Shown here: positions 7,887-15,942 of the stretch, piece after piece
Layout: each line of letters begins with the position of its first letter
Numbering within the stretch: position 1 is the stretch's first letter
DNA from: Syntrophorhabdus sp. PtaB.Bin047
GTDB lineage: Bacteria > Desulfobacterota > Syntrophorhabdia > Syntrophorhabdales > Syntrophorhabdaceae
Length of the DNA stretch: 56,562 bases
Reading direction: 5' to 3'
Assembly: GCA_002067235.1 (NCBI GenBank)
Contig: MVQP01000010.1
Coordinates: 1 to 56,562, forward strand
The notes under the pieces: model-generated
Told to the model about the DNA's origin: nothing
Database searches by the model: none
What the model saw: only the letters and a program-made list of their open reading frames with translations
Position numbers and translations under genes: made by a program

Positions 7887-8657
7887 ATGAAAGGTCCCGA
7901 CACCCCACACCCCACGGCAAAGAAACGGTTCAAGACGGCCTTCATCCTCGGCGCGGGGCTGGGAACACGCCTCAGGCCTCTGACGGAACGCCTTCCCAAA
8001 CCTCTTCTGCCACTGAACGGCCGCCCCATGATCACATATGCCATGGACCATCTCATCGGGGCAGGCATAGAGCGGTTCATCGTGAACACCCATCACCGGC
8101 CGGGAGCTTACAGGGAGACCTTTCCCGATGCCAGCTGGCGGGGTGTCCCCATCATCTTCAGGCATGAACCGACGCTCCTCGATACCGCCGGAGGGCTCAA
8201 GAACATCGAGGACCTGCTTGCAGGTGACGGGGCCATACTGTGCTACAACGGCGATATCCTGTCCGATGCACCTCTCGCCCGGCTCATCGCGGCGCATGAG
8301 AAGTTCCGTCCCGACGCCACCCTCCTGCTAAGGAGCGAGGGCCCGCTTCGCAATGTCGACATAGACAGCTCGGGAACCATATGCGACATGCGGCACACAC
8401 TGGGAAGACCGGGGAAGGCTCAGTGTCTCTTCACCGGTATCTACGCGGTAGAGACATCACTCCTCAGCCACATGGAACCGGGAAGAATAGAATCGGTGGT
8501 CGACGTCTTCCTCCGGAGGATCACCGCGCAGCCGGGCTCCATAAGGGGAATCGTCGTCGACGAAGGCGCGTGGCACGACATCGGCTCCGTCGAGGTCTAC
8601 CGGAAAATGGATGCTCAAATGAAGGATGCAAAGGGGATAAGGAATGACGGAACTTGA
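7887..8657 (+). CDS. MurU-like sugar-1-phosphate nucleotidyltransferase
   Basis: About 256 residues with the nucleotidyltransferase signature [20 protein letters not shown] and the metal-binding motif YNGDILSD. The length and the absence of a C-terminal hexapeptide domain match MurU and related short enzymes that convert sugar-1-phosphate to NDP-sugar. In Pseudomonas, MurU makes UDP-MurNAc from the AmgK product and so bypasses de novo synthesis. The ATG at 7887 lies eight bases after the SpoIID stop. The 3' end overlaps the downstream kinase gene by 14 bases, so the two are coupled. Mannose-1-phosphate guanylyltransferase is the main alternative. Confidence 0.8.
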   Translation: MKGPDTPHPTAKKRFKTAFILGAGLGTRLRPLTERLPKPLLPLNGRPMITYAMDHLIGAGIERFIVNTHHRPGAYRETFPDASWRGVPIIFRHEPTLLDTAGGLKNIEDLLAGDGAILCYNGDILSDAPLARLIAAHEKFRPDATLLLRSEGPLRNVDIDSSGTICDMRHTLGRPGKAQCLFTGIYAVETSLLSHMEPGRIESVVDVFLRRITAQPGSIRGIVVDEGAWHDIGSVEVYRKMDAQMKDAKGIRNDGT

Positions 8658-9642
8658 CCATATAATGGCCTTTGCCCGCAGGACGATCGGCGTCGAGGCG
8701 TCGGTCCCCGCCACGGTCGAGGCCCTTGACGCGCGCGGTTCGGACCGGGTCTTCTACCGTTTCTCCTGGGGGGAAGGCAGGTCGGTCATCGTCATCGACT
8801 ACGACCCCGGCAGGACGGAAAACCGCTACTATGCCGATATAGCCCGTTACCTGCGGAGCATGCGCGTTCCCGTCCCCGAGGTGATGGGCCACGACCCTGA
8901 GGCCCACCTCATGGTGCTGGAAGACCTAGGAAGCAAAGACCTCCACGCCTTCGCCGGAGAGGATTGGCCGACGCGGCGCGTCCTGTACCAGAAGACCCTC
9001 ACGGCGGCAAGAAGGCTCCACTCCATAGCGGAAAAGGACTTCCCTTCAGGCAGCGTGAAGCTGATGGACGGTTTCGGGCCCGAGCTCTACCTCTTCGAGC
9101 AGAACTACTTCCTCGAGCATTTCGTCGGGAACCATTGCGACGTGGTCCTTGAACCCGCCTTCGAATCACGGCTCATGTCGGAACTCTCCCGCCTGACGGA
9201 TGAACTCTGCTCCCTGCGGCGCTGCCTCGTTCACCGCGACCTCCAATCCCAGAACGTCATGATCCTGGGTTCAGAACCGTACTTCATCGATTTCCAGGGT
9301 ATGCGCTTCGGGAACGCCTTCTATGACCTGGGCTCCCTCCTGTGTGACCCCTATATCTCCTTCACCCCCGAGGAGAGGGAGGAACTCCTGTCGTTCTACT
9401 ATATCCTGTCATCCCAGGAGCTTGACTGGGACGCATTCCAGAGGTCCTTCTGGTCCGCCTCGGTGGAGCGTCTCATGCAGGCCCTCGGGGCATACGGATT
9501 CCTGGGCCGGACGAAAGGCCTCGCAAGCTTTCTCGGCCATATCCCGGCGGGTCTTCACAATCTCTCGACGGCAGCCTCCCACGTTCCCTGGCTCTCCGCC
9601 CTGCGCGAGCTCATAACGGAATGCTCGGTGGCACTCGACTGA
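8644..9642 (+). CDS. AmgK-like aminoglycoside-phosphotransferase-fold sugar kinase
   Basis: A 332-residue APH-fold kinase. The Brenner-type catalytic motif is [12 protein letters not shown] and the metal-binding motif is [20 protein letters not shown]. The N-terminal half holds the substrate and ATP lobe ([14 protein letters not shown]). This pattern matches AmgK, the anomeric kinase for N-acetylmuramate/N-acetylglucosamine in peptidoglycan recycling, which characteristically sits next to murU. Here it overlaps the MurU-like gene by 14 bases, which strengthens the call. The substrate in this organism is inferred. A large nonamer repeat array follows directly after the stop codon. Confidence 0.8.
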   Translation: MTELDHIMAFARRTIGVEASVPATVEALDARGSDRVFYRFSWGEGRSVIVIDYDPGRTENRYYADIARYLRSMRVPVPEVMGHDPEAHLMVLEDLGSKDLHAFAGEDWPTRRVLYQKTLTAARRLHSIAEKDFPSGSVKLMDGFGPELYLFEQNYFLEHFVGNHCDVVLEPAFESRLMSELSRLTDELCSLRRCLVHRDLQSQNVMILGSEPYFIDFQGMRFGNAFYDLGSLLCDPYISFTPEEREELLSFYYILSSQELDWDAFQRSFWSASVERLMQALGAYGFLGRTKGLASFLGHIPAGLHNLSTAASHVPWLSALRELITECSVALD

Positions 9643-9647
9643 GAGAT

Positions 9648-9845
9648 AGGACGAATAGGCTCTATAGGACCAATAGGAGTTATAGGACATATAAGACCTA
9701 TGGGACCTATAGGACGCTTAGGACCTATAGGACGAATCGATCGACAGCCGTGGGCGGCTATTGCATTTCAAAACGTCCTATAGGTCCTATCTGTCCTATG
9801 GGTCTTATATGTCCTATTGGTCCTATTTTCCTATAGGTCCTATCC
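9648..9845. repeat. Inverted nonamer array (AGGACCTAT units)
   Basis: Ten nine-base units in perfect register run from 9648 to 9737 (AGGACGAAT, AGGCTCTAT, AGGACCAAT and so on; consensus AGGACCTAT). After a 37-base spacer, about eight units of the reverse complement (GTCCTATAG, GTCCTATCT and so on) run from 9775 to 9845. The units differ by one to four bases but keep the period. Folded, the arms would give an imperfect stem of roughly 70-90 base pairs. It fills the gap after the AmgK-like gene. Confidence 0.9.
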
Positions 9846-9920
9846 CCTCCGTCCCCTATCCCCCGCTTCCTGATCCCTGCCCCCTCCACCCCCCTTTCCT
9901 GTTTCCTTGCCTCTTTTTCC
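9846..9920. repeat. C/T-rich heptamer-like array
   Basis: Directly after the nonamer array the sequence becomes pyrimidine-rich and can be read in seven-base steps (TTCCTGA, TCCCTGC, CCCCTCC, TTTCCTG, TTTCCTT). It resembles the stretch at 4476-4545. It ends at the start region of the glycosyltransferase gene. Confidence 0.45.
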
Positions 9921-9930
9921 ATGGTAGGAT

Positions 9931-11415
9931 ATGGGACACATGAGACCAATTACCGCCGTCTGCACTTACACCGCGGGATCCATGTTCCTGCCGGCGCTGA
10001 GGAACCTGGCCGCGTCCGACCTCATCGAAGAGATACTGGTCGTGGCCCGGGAGCCCATACCGGACATCCTCCCCCGATGCACCACCATCAACACCGGTCC
10101 CTTCGCCTCCCGGGAGACCTTCGAAACGATCCTGGCAAGGGCTGCAACGGAATATATTCTGTTCATCCCGCGGACTATCCCGATGCTGGCGGGCACGGTA
10201 ACCCTGGAGAGGCTCATCCGGGCCGCCCGGTCCACCGGGGCCGGCACCGTCTATTCCGACTTCTATGACGACACGGGAAAGGGGAAGACCCTGCACCCCC
10301 TCGTCGACTATCAGTCCGGCAGCGTCCGGGACGATTTCAATTTCGGCGCCCTCGCTCTTCTTGACGCCTCGATCATCCGCAAGACGCTTCAGAGGTACGG
10401 GCGCACACCGCCCCTGCGTCATGCCGCCCTGTACGACGTCCGGCTGAAGATGTCCATAGACCACGGCGTGCACCATATCGCGGAACCGCTTTACAGCGTC
10501 CTGAGCCACGGGGAAGCTCCCGAGGGCGAGGTGCACTTTGCCTACGTCGACCCCCGCAACCAGCCCCTTCAAAAGGAGATGGAAGCGGTCTTCACCGATC
10601 ATCTCCGGAGGATCAACGCCTATGTGCCCCCGGAACGGCTAAGGAAAATGGAAGAACCGGCCGAACCTTTTCCCGTAAGGGCCTCCGTGATAATCCCCGT
10701 GAGGAACCGCAGAAAGACCATAGCCGATGCTCTCCAGAGTGCCCTCTCGCAAGAGACGGACTTCACCTTCAACGTCATTGTCGTCGACAATCATTCGACC
10801 GACGGGACCACGGAGGTCATCGCCGACATGGCAGGCAGGAACCCGGCCATACGGCACATCATCCCCGACCGGAAGGACCTCGGGATAGGGGGGTGCTGGA
10901 ATCTGGCCATCATGGACGAGGCCTGCGGCCGCTATGCCGTCCAGCTCGACTCCGACGACCTCTACGAGAACCACCTTGTTCTCGAGACCATCGTGGACAC
11001 CATACGCGACGGGAACTACGCCATGGTCGTCGGATCCTATACCATCGTCAACGAGCGGCTGGAGCAGATACCTCCCGGACTCATCGATCACCGCGAATGG
11101 ACCGCTGACAACGGACACAACAACGCCCTCAGGGTCAACGGCCTCGGGGCCCCGCGGGCGTTTTCCACGACGGCCATACGACGGACAGGCTTCCTCAATG
11201 TGAGCTACGGAGAGGACTATGCCGCCGCACTGAAGATATCCCGGGAATACAGGATCGGAAGGATCTATGAAAGCCTCTACCTGTGCCGCCGCTGGCAGGG
11301 CAACACCGATGCCGGTCTCTCCCTCGAAGCGGCGAACAGGAACGACACCTTCAAAGACTCGCTGCGCACTGCGGAGATCATCGAGCGGCAGAAGATGGCA
11401 GGGGAGTCCCCTTAA
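9931..11415 (+). CDS. Two-part glycosyltransferase, C-terminal GT2 domain
   Basis: A 494-residue protein without signal peptide or membrane segment. The N-terminal half (1-245) looks like a degenerate GT-A-like region (ITAVCTYTAGSMFLPAL) without a clear metal motif. The C-terminal half (about 250-490) is a typical GT2 domain: ASVIIPVRNRRKTIADALQS, VVDNHSTDGT and the metal-binding QLDSDDLYEN. A start at 9931 or at the second ATG (9940) is possible; neither has a strong SD. The DUF4922 gene begins immediately after its stop. Together with the upstream MurU/AmgK pair it probably uses an activated sugar, but neither donor nor acceptor can be read from the sequence. Confidence 0.75.
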   Translation: MGHMRPITAVCTYTAGSMFLPALRNLAASDLIEEILVVAREPIPDILPRCTTINTGPFASRETFETILARAATEYILFIPRTIPMLAGTVTLERLIRAARSTGAGTVYSDFYDDTGKGKTLHPLVDYQSGSVRDDFNFGALALLDASIIRKTLQRYGRTPPLRHAALYDVRLKMSIDHGVHHIAEPLYSVLSHGEAPEGEVHFAYVDPRNQPLQKEMEAVFTDHLRRINAYVPPERLRKMEEPAEPFPVRASVIIPVRNRRKTIADALQSALSQETDFTFNVIVVDNHSTDGTTEVIADMAGRNPAIRHIIPDRKDLGIGGCWNLAIMDEACGRYAVQLDSDDLYENHLVLETIVDTIRDGNYAMVVGSYTIVNERLEQIPPGLIDHREWTADNGHNNALRVNGLGAPRAFSTTAIRRTGFLNVSYGEDYAAALKISREYRIGRIYESLYLCRRWQGNTDAGLSLEAANRNDTFKDSLRTAEIIERQKMAGESP

Positions 11416-12402
11416 GTGACACGTAAGTTGAGGGACCGGACCTACGCAACCTTCGAAGGGGGGGAAGGCGATCCCTCTCTCGGGGGGGTGTGCAAGGGGC
11501 TTCTTTCGGAACAGCGTTCGTCCTGGCCGGAGCTCGGGCAGGCCTATGATTCCCTTGTCGCGACGCGGTACCGGGACATAGCGTGCAACGGATTCTCGGT
11601 CCGTCTCCTGTTCAATCCCGGCAGGGCCGTCAACACAACCGCCGTCGTAAGTCCCGAGGAGGTCAGGGAAAGACCCTGCTTCCTCTGCGCCGCCAATCTG
11701 CCGGTCGAGCAGAAATGCGTCCTCTACCGGCGCGAGTTCCTGATCCTGGTCAACCCGCGGCCCGTGGTACCCCTTCACCTCACCATCGCGCACCTCGACC
11801 ATCATCCCCAGGCCATTACCGGTCACATGGAGATCTTCCTGCGTATAGCGGCGGACCTCGGTCCCGGCTTCATAACCCTTTACAACGGTCCCCGCTGCGG
11901 GGCTTCAGCACCCGACCATCTCCATTTCCAGGCGGTGCCCTCGGGACAGATGCCTATCGAGAGAGAGATAGACGGGAGGAAAGGCTTCACGCCGGTCGTC
12001 CCCCGGACCCGGACCGCCGATGTGCCCGTATTGAGGGTGGCGGGACTCGGGCGCGAGGTCATACTCATTGAGGCCGATGACGCACCGTCCATGGCATCCG
12101 CCTTCAGGGTTTATGCGCGAGGCCTCGCCGAGGCGTCGGTGCCCCCGGGTGGGCCCGGCGAGGAACCCATGCTGAACGCGGCCGCCTCTTTTGATGGAAA
12201 GACATGGCGCCTTCTGGTCTTTCCCCGCCGCGCCCACCGCCCGGAAGCCTTCTACAGAAACGGTGACGGGAGGGTCCTCGTCAGCCCGGCCGTCATGGAA
12301 ATGGCAGGCATCATCGTCACGCCCGCGGAGCGCGATTTCGACCGCCTCGACGCCGCGGCGATAGAGTCCCTGTATCGCGAGGTATCTTTCACCCACGGCT
12401 GA
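11416..12402 (+). CDS. DUF4922 / HIT-like nucleotide-sugar phosphorylase-like protein
   Basis: A 328-residue protein. It shows CFLCAANLP near residue 91, VNPRPVVPLHLTIAHLDHHP, and CGASAPDHLHFQAVPSG, whose HLHFQ resembles the HxHxQ active site of HIT/GalT-like nucleotidyl transferases and GDP-galactose phosphorylase. I recognise it as DUF4922, a family mostly known from Bacteroidetes and lacking an assigned reaction to my knowledge. The GTG at 11416 directly follows the stop of the glycosyltransferase gene, so the two are co-translated. A nucleotidyl transfer or phosphorolysis on a sugar nucleotide is the likely chemistry; the substrate is unknown. Confidence 0.72.
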   Translation: MTRKLRDRTYATFEGGEGDPSLGGVCKGLLSEQRSSWPELGQAYDSLVATRYRDIACNGFSVRLLFNPGRAVNTTAVVSPEEVRERPCFLCAANLPVEQKCVLYRREFLILVNPRPVVPLHLTIAHLDHHPQAITGHMEIFLRIAADLGPGFITLYNGPRCGASAPDHLHFQAVPSGQMPIEREIDGRKGFTPVVPRTRTADVPVLRVAGLGREVILIEADDAPSMASAFRVYARGLAEASVPPGGPGEEPMLNAAASFDGKTWRLLVFPRRAHRPEAFYRNGDGRVLVSPAVMEMAGIIVTPAERDFDRLDAAAIESLYREVSFTHG

Positions 12403-12499
12403 AACCAGCCTAAACCCCTGACCCTGCAATGCGATAATACATAAGGTAACCCGGGAGAAACCGGAGCGGCGCCTTAATGATACCGGCCCGGATTCCATA

Positions 12500-12529
12500 T
12501 TGATATATTGGCGCCATATCTATTATTAT
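12500..12529 (+). promoter_or_regulatory. Candidate promoter for the hybrid kinase
   Basis: TTGATA (12500-12505) and TATTAT (12524-12529) are 18 bases apart, just upstream of the TTG start at 12545. The spacer contains the eight-base palindrome TGGCGCCA, a possible operator. If used, the leader would be very short. Confidence 0.35.
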
Positions 12530-12544
12530 TGTCCAAGGGAGAGT

Positions 12545-14890
12545 TTGAACACATTGAAGACGACGCAGGAATTGACCCGGGAGATCTCTCTCTTAAAGCA
12601 CAGGATCCGGGAACTGGAGAAGTCCGAAACGCACTACAGGAAGGCCGTGGAGGAGCTGGGGTCTTCCCTCCAGCAGTTGCGCCTCCTCATCGATGCGGGG
12701 CCGGATTTCTTCTTCCTCAAGGACCTCGACCTCACCTACCAGCTTGTCAACGCCGCAAACGCGCAGTTTTTCGGGCGCACCGAGGCCGAGATCATGGGCA
12801 AGAACGACTACGACCTCATGCCCAGTGAAGCCGCCATTGCCTGCCAGCAAAGCGATCGATTGGCCATCACGGAGAAAAGGACGGTCATCGCCACCGAACC
12901 CGTCGGGGCAAGGTTCTACGAGACCTACAAGTTCCCCTTCCTGGTCAAGGGCAAGGTGGCCGGTGTGGCGGGCATCGTCCGCGACATCACAGAGCGCAAG
13001 CTTGCCGAGGAGGAGCTGCGCAAGAGCCGCGCCCTCCTGTCAGACATGATCGAGAACAGCGGGGCCCTCATCTGTGTCAAGGACCGTGACGGGCGATACG
13101 AGATGGTGAATCGCAAGTGGCAGGAAGTGACCGGTATCAGCCGCGAGAATACCATCGGCAGAACGGACGAAGAGCTCTTTCCCGGACCGACGGGGAAACT
13201 GTTTCGCCGGAATGACCTGGAGGTCATGGAATCAGGGTCGGTGATGGAGAAGGAGGAGGTCCTGGAAGGCGAACAGGGGAAACGGTTCTTCATCTCCATC
13301 AAGTTCCCCCTGCGCGACCAGGATGGTTCCGTAAGCGGTATGTGCGCCATGATCACGGAGATCACGGCGCGCAAATCGGTGGAGGAGCAGCTTGCCATCA
13401 GCAGGGACCGCCTGTCCCGGGCCGAGATAATATCCCGCTCCGGGAACTGGGAGTTCGACATGGAGACGAAGAATGTCTTCATGTCCCGGGGGGCCCGCAG
13501 GATCTTCGGTCTCGGCGATGGCGCGCTGACGATCTCCGGAATGAAGGAAATACCCCTTCCCAAATACCGGCAGCCGCTCAATGACGCCCTGCACGGTCTT
13601 ATCACTGACGGCCGGCCTTATGACGTGGAGTTCAAAATAAGGCGCCCTGACACGGCGGAGGTGGTGGACATACACTCTGTGGCGGAGTACGACAGAGACA
13701 GGAACGTGGTATTCGGGATCATTCAGGACATCACCGACCGCAAAGAGCTCGAGTCGCAGCTTCTCCAGGCCAGGAAACTCGAGGCCATCGGCACCCTTGC
13801 CGGGGGCATTGCCCACGATTTCAACAATATCCTCATGGGGATACAGGGGTACGCCTCGCTGATGATGTCGGAAAAGATGGAGGATGCCGGCCATCCCGAT
13901 CTCGAGCGTCTCAAGTCTATCGAAGAGCAGGTCAAGAGCGCGTCGAACCTCACCCGTCAGCTTCTGGGCTTTGCCAGGGCGGGAGGATACGAGATACGGC
14001 CCGCCGACATGAACGAGATAGTCCGCGAGACCTCCGCCATGTTCCACAGAACGAGGAAGGAGTTGACGATCCGCGAGGAATACGAAAGACACCCCTGGAC
14101 CGTGGAGGTCGACCGGGGCCAAATCGAACAGGTCCTCCTCAATCTCTACCTCAACGCGTGGCACGCCATGCCCGCGGGAGGGGAGATCCACCTCACGACC
14201 GCCAACGCGGTCGTCGACGGGAGTTTTGCCGCTCTCCACGGCATCCCTCCCGGTAAATATGTGCGCGTCGGCATCGCGGATACGGGAATGGGCATGGAAG
14301 AAGAGACGATGAAACGCATATTCGATCCCTTCTTCACCACGAAGGAGATGGGCAGGGGGACCGGCCTCGGCCTCGCGATGGTGTACGGCATCATGAAAGG
14401 ACACAAGGGTCTCGTGGATGTCAGGAGCAAACCCGGCCAGGGAGCCACGTTCACCCTTTATTTTCCTGCATCAGAGAAGAAAGTCCTCCGGGAGCGGCGG
14501 ACGGTATCGAAGGCCCTGAGGGGCTCCGAAACGATCCTGCTCGTCGATGACGAATCCACGGTACTCCGGGTAACCAAGAGAATGCTCGAATCTCTCGGAT
14601 ACACCGTGCACGCCATGAACTCAGGACCGGATGCGATCTCCTTCCTCAGGGACGGCGGAGGCACCGTCGACCTCGTACTCCTCGATATGGTCATGCCCGG
14701 AATGTCCGGCGGCGAGACCTTTGATCGGATCAGGGAGTTGAACTCTTCCGTAAAGGTGATCCTTTCGAGCGGTTACAGCATGGACAGCGAGGCCAGGATG
14801 ATCATCGGCAAGGGATGTGCCGGCTTCATCCAGAAACCATACAACATGGCCCTTCTGTCCCGAAAGATCCGGGAAGTGCTGGAAAAGTGA
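12545..14890 (+). CDS. Hybrid histidine kinase with three PAS domains and receiver
   Basis: About 781 residues, soluble. Order: short coiled coil; PAS1 (about 35-150, ending with VRDITERKLAEEEL); PAS2 (about 155-275); PAS3 (about 285-400, ending IIQDITDRKELE); HisKA with IGTLAGGIAHDFNN; HATPase with FDPFFTTKEMGRGTGLGLAM; and a C-terminal receiver (about 665-781) with ILLVDDES and phospho-acceptor Asp in LVLLDMVMP. No output domain or adjacent regulator is present, so signalling must pass through another protein. The TTG at 12545 is preferred because AAGGGAGA lies just upstream; the open frame extends 15 codons further but through a Tyr-rich, unlikely N-terminus. It is monocistronic and converges with the Cys-rich gene at 14901. 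Confidence 0.9.
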   Translation: MNTLKTTQELTREISLLKHRIRELEKSETHYRKAVEELGSSLQQLRLLIDAGPDFFFLKDLDLTYQLVNAANAQFFGRTEAEIMGKNDYDLMPSEAAIACQQSDRLAITEKRTVIATEPVGARFYETYKFPFLVKGKVAGVAGIVRDITERKLAEEELRKSRALLSDMIENSGALICVKDRDGRYEMVNRKWQEVTGISRENTIGRTDEELFPGPTGKLFRRNDLEVMESGSVMEKEEVLEGEQGKRFFISIKFPLRDQDGSVSGMCAMITEITARKSVEEQLAISRDRLSRAEIISRSGNWEFDMETKNVFMSRGARRIFGLGDGALTISGMKEIPLPKYRQPLNDALHGLITDGRPYDVEFKIRRPDTAEVVDIHSVAEYDRDRNVVFGIIQDITDRKELESQLLQARKLEAIGTLAGGIAHDFNNILMGIQGYASLMMSEKMEDAGHPDLERLKSIEEQVKSASNLTRQLLGFARAGGYEIRPADMNEIVRETSAMFHRTRKELTIREEYERHPWTVEVDRGQIEQVLLNLYLNAWHAMPAGGEIHLTTANAVVDGSFAALHGIPPGKYVRVGIADTGMGMEEETMKRIFDPFFTTKEMGRGTGLGLAMVYGIMKGHKGLVDVRSKPGQGATFTLYFPASEKKVLRERRTVSKALRGSETILLVDDESTVLRVTKRMLESLGYTVHAMNSGPDAISFLRDGGGTVDLVLLDMVMPGMSGGETFDRIRELNSSVKVILSSGYSMDSEARMIIGKGCAGFIQKPYNMALLSRKIREVLEK

Positions 14891-14900
14891 ATCGCGGGTT

Positions 14901-15116
14901 CTAAGCCGTTCTTCTCTTGTATTCTTCCATTGTCCAGCAGGAACGCAGGAAAGGGCAGTCCCTGCAGAGCTCTATCATGTTGTGGTCGATGAGGTACTGC
15001 TTCCCTGAGTCGGAACTGACGTTGCGGGATGTCATCTCGTCGATGCAGGGGGGCGTCCTGGACTTGCAGCCGTGCTTGTTGGTGCAGCCGATGCAGTAGC
15101 CGCTCTTCGGTTTCAT
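14901..15116 (-). CDS. Small cysteine-rich protein, unknown function
   Basis: A 71-residue soluble protein with seven cysteines in two groups: C-x2-C-x5-C-x6-C near the N-terminus (GYCIGCTNKHGCKSRTPPC) and C-x2-C-x4-C near the C-terminus (ELCRDCPFLRSC). The spacing suggests an Fe-S cluster or zinc knuckle, though no named family is recognised. The ATG at 15116 has a strong AAGGGGG SD. Only 11 bases separate it from the transglutaminase-like gene upstream, so both are probably cotranscribed. It could serve as a redox or metal-binding partner; that is a guess. Confidence 0.6.
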   Translation of the reverse strand: MKPKSGYCIGCTNKHGCKSRTPPCIDEMTSRNVSSDSGKQYLIDHNMIELCRDCPFLRSCWTMEEYKRRTA

Positions 15117-15127
15117 GCGAACCCCCT

Positions 15128-15805
15128 TCAAGGAAACCGGTACCCTGACAGCGGCATGACGTGGCCCCGCGAGGCATTCTCGTCGGCCCAGGGGTGTTTG
15201 TTCCCCCAGATGGGAAAGATCCTGCCATGGAGCCACTCGAAGGGAAGGTCGGCGTGAGGCTCGTACTTTTCGATATATTCCACGTAGGGGTTGCCGGCAA
15301 GGTCCACGGGGGCGAGGATGGCGTCATTCTCTCCGTCGAAATCGCAGGCAGGAACACCGAGCCTTTCGCACAGGCCGCGGTCGAATGCGGGCGTGACGCT
15401 CATCCATCTCCCGTTCACGAAAAGCTGGGTGTACCCGTGGCTGGGAAACTCATCGATACCCGTCTGCAGCCTGTATTCTTCAGGTATCCTGTGATTGCGT
15501 ATCCTGGCAAAGGCAAGGCGGGACGGAATGCCCGCGGACCGTGCCAGGGCCGCAAGCAGGACGGCCTTCTGGACGCAATACCCCTTGCCTCTCTCAAGAA
15601 CGATGCTCGCCCTGAAATCCTCCCTGAAGGTTGACAGCATGTAGACATTGTAATGGATCTCATCGCGCACGAAGGAGAAAAGCGCCTGCGCCCTCGGAGC
15701 TTCCCCGGTCAACCCCCGGACAAGACGCGCAGCCGTCCGCCGGATAACATCATTATCACTGTCTATGATCTCCGTCGCCCGGAGGTAAATGTCCATCTCA
15801 CCCAT
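15128..15805 (-). CDS. Transglutaminase-like cysteine protease family protein
   Basis: A 225-residue protein with the transglutaminase-core pattern: an Ala-Gln-Ala-rich helix, FVRDEIHYNVYML, nucleophile Cys in GKGYCVQKAVLLAALARSAG, His in FPSHGYTQLFV and Asp in WMSVTPAFD. Cys, His and Asp are in the order and spacing expected for a catalytic triad. No signal peptide is evident, so it is likely cytoplasmic. Members act as peptidases or amidases; the substrate is unknown. Upstream on the same strand, across a nonamer array, lie LemA and two TPM proteins. The Cys-rich gene follows downstream. Confidence 0.82.
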   Translation of the reverse strand: MGEMDIYLRATEIIDSDNDVIRRTAARLVRGLTGEAPRAQALFSFVRDEIHYNVYMLSTFREDFRASIVLERGKGYCVQKAVLLAALARSAGIPSRLAFARIRNHRIPEEYRLQTGIDEFPSHGYTQLFVNGRWMSVTPAFDRGLCERLGVPACDFDGENDAILAPVDLAGNPYVEYIEKYEPHADLPFEWLHGRIFPIWGNKHPWADENASRGHVMPLSGYRFP

Positions 15806-15851
15806 AACAACTCCCTTAAAAGATCCTGTCGATCCCGCCCAGCCTCAATTC

Positions 15852-15930
15852 GTCCTATTGGTCTTATTATAAAACACATAGGGCCTATAGGACTGGGACC
15901 TATAGGACTTATAGGACGCATAGGACACCT
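15852..15930. repeat. Short inverted nonamer array
   Basis: Two reverse-oriented units (GTCCTATTG at 15852 and GTCTTATTA at 15861) are followed, after a short A-rich spacer, by about five forward units from 15880 (AGGGCCTAT, AGGACTTAT, AGGACGCAT and AGGACACCT among them). One unit is two bases short. The arm order is opposite to the arrays at 9648 and 41197 (reverse units first). It lies between the TPM gene at 15943-16590 and the transglutaminase gene, both on the minus strand. Confidence 0.8.
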
Positions 15931-15942
15931 TGGGGGGCGTCT

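Noticed and set aside
9621..9836. Open frame across the nonamer array with an Arg-Thr-Tyr tripeptide repeat
   Set aside because: The repeat follows directly from the nine-base DNA period (three codons). There is no SD, and similar frames appear in the other arrays; it is an artefact of the array.
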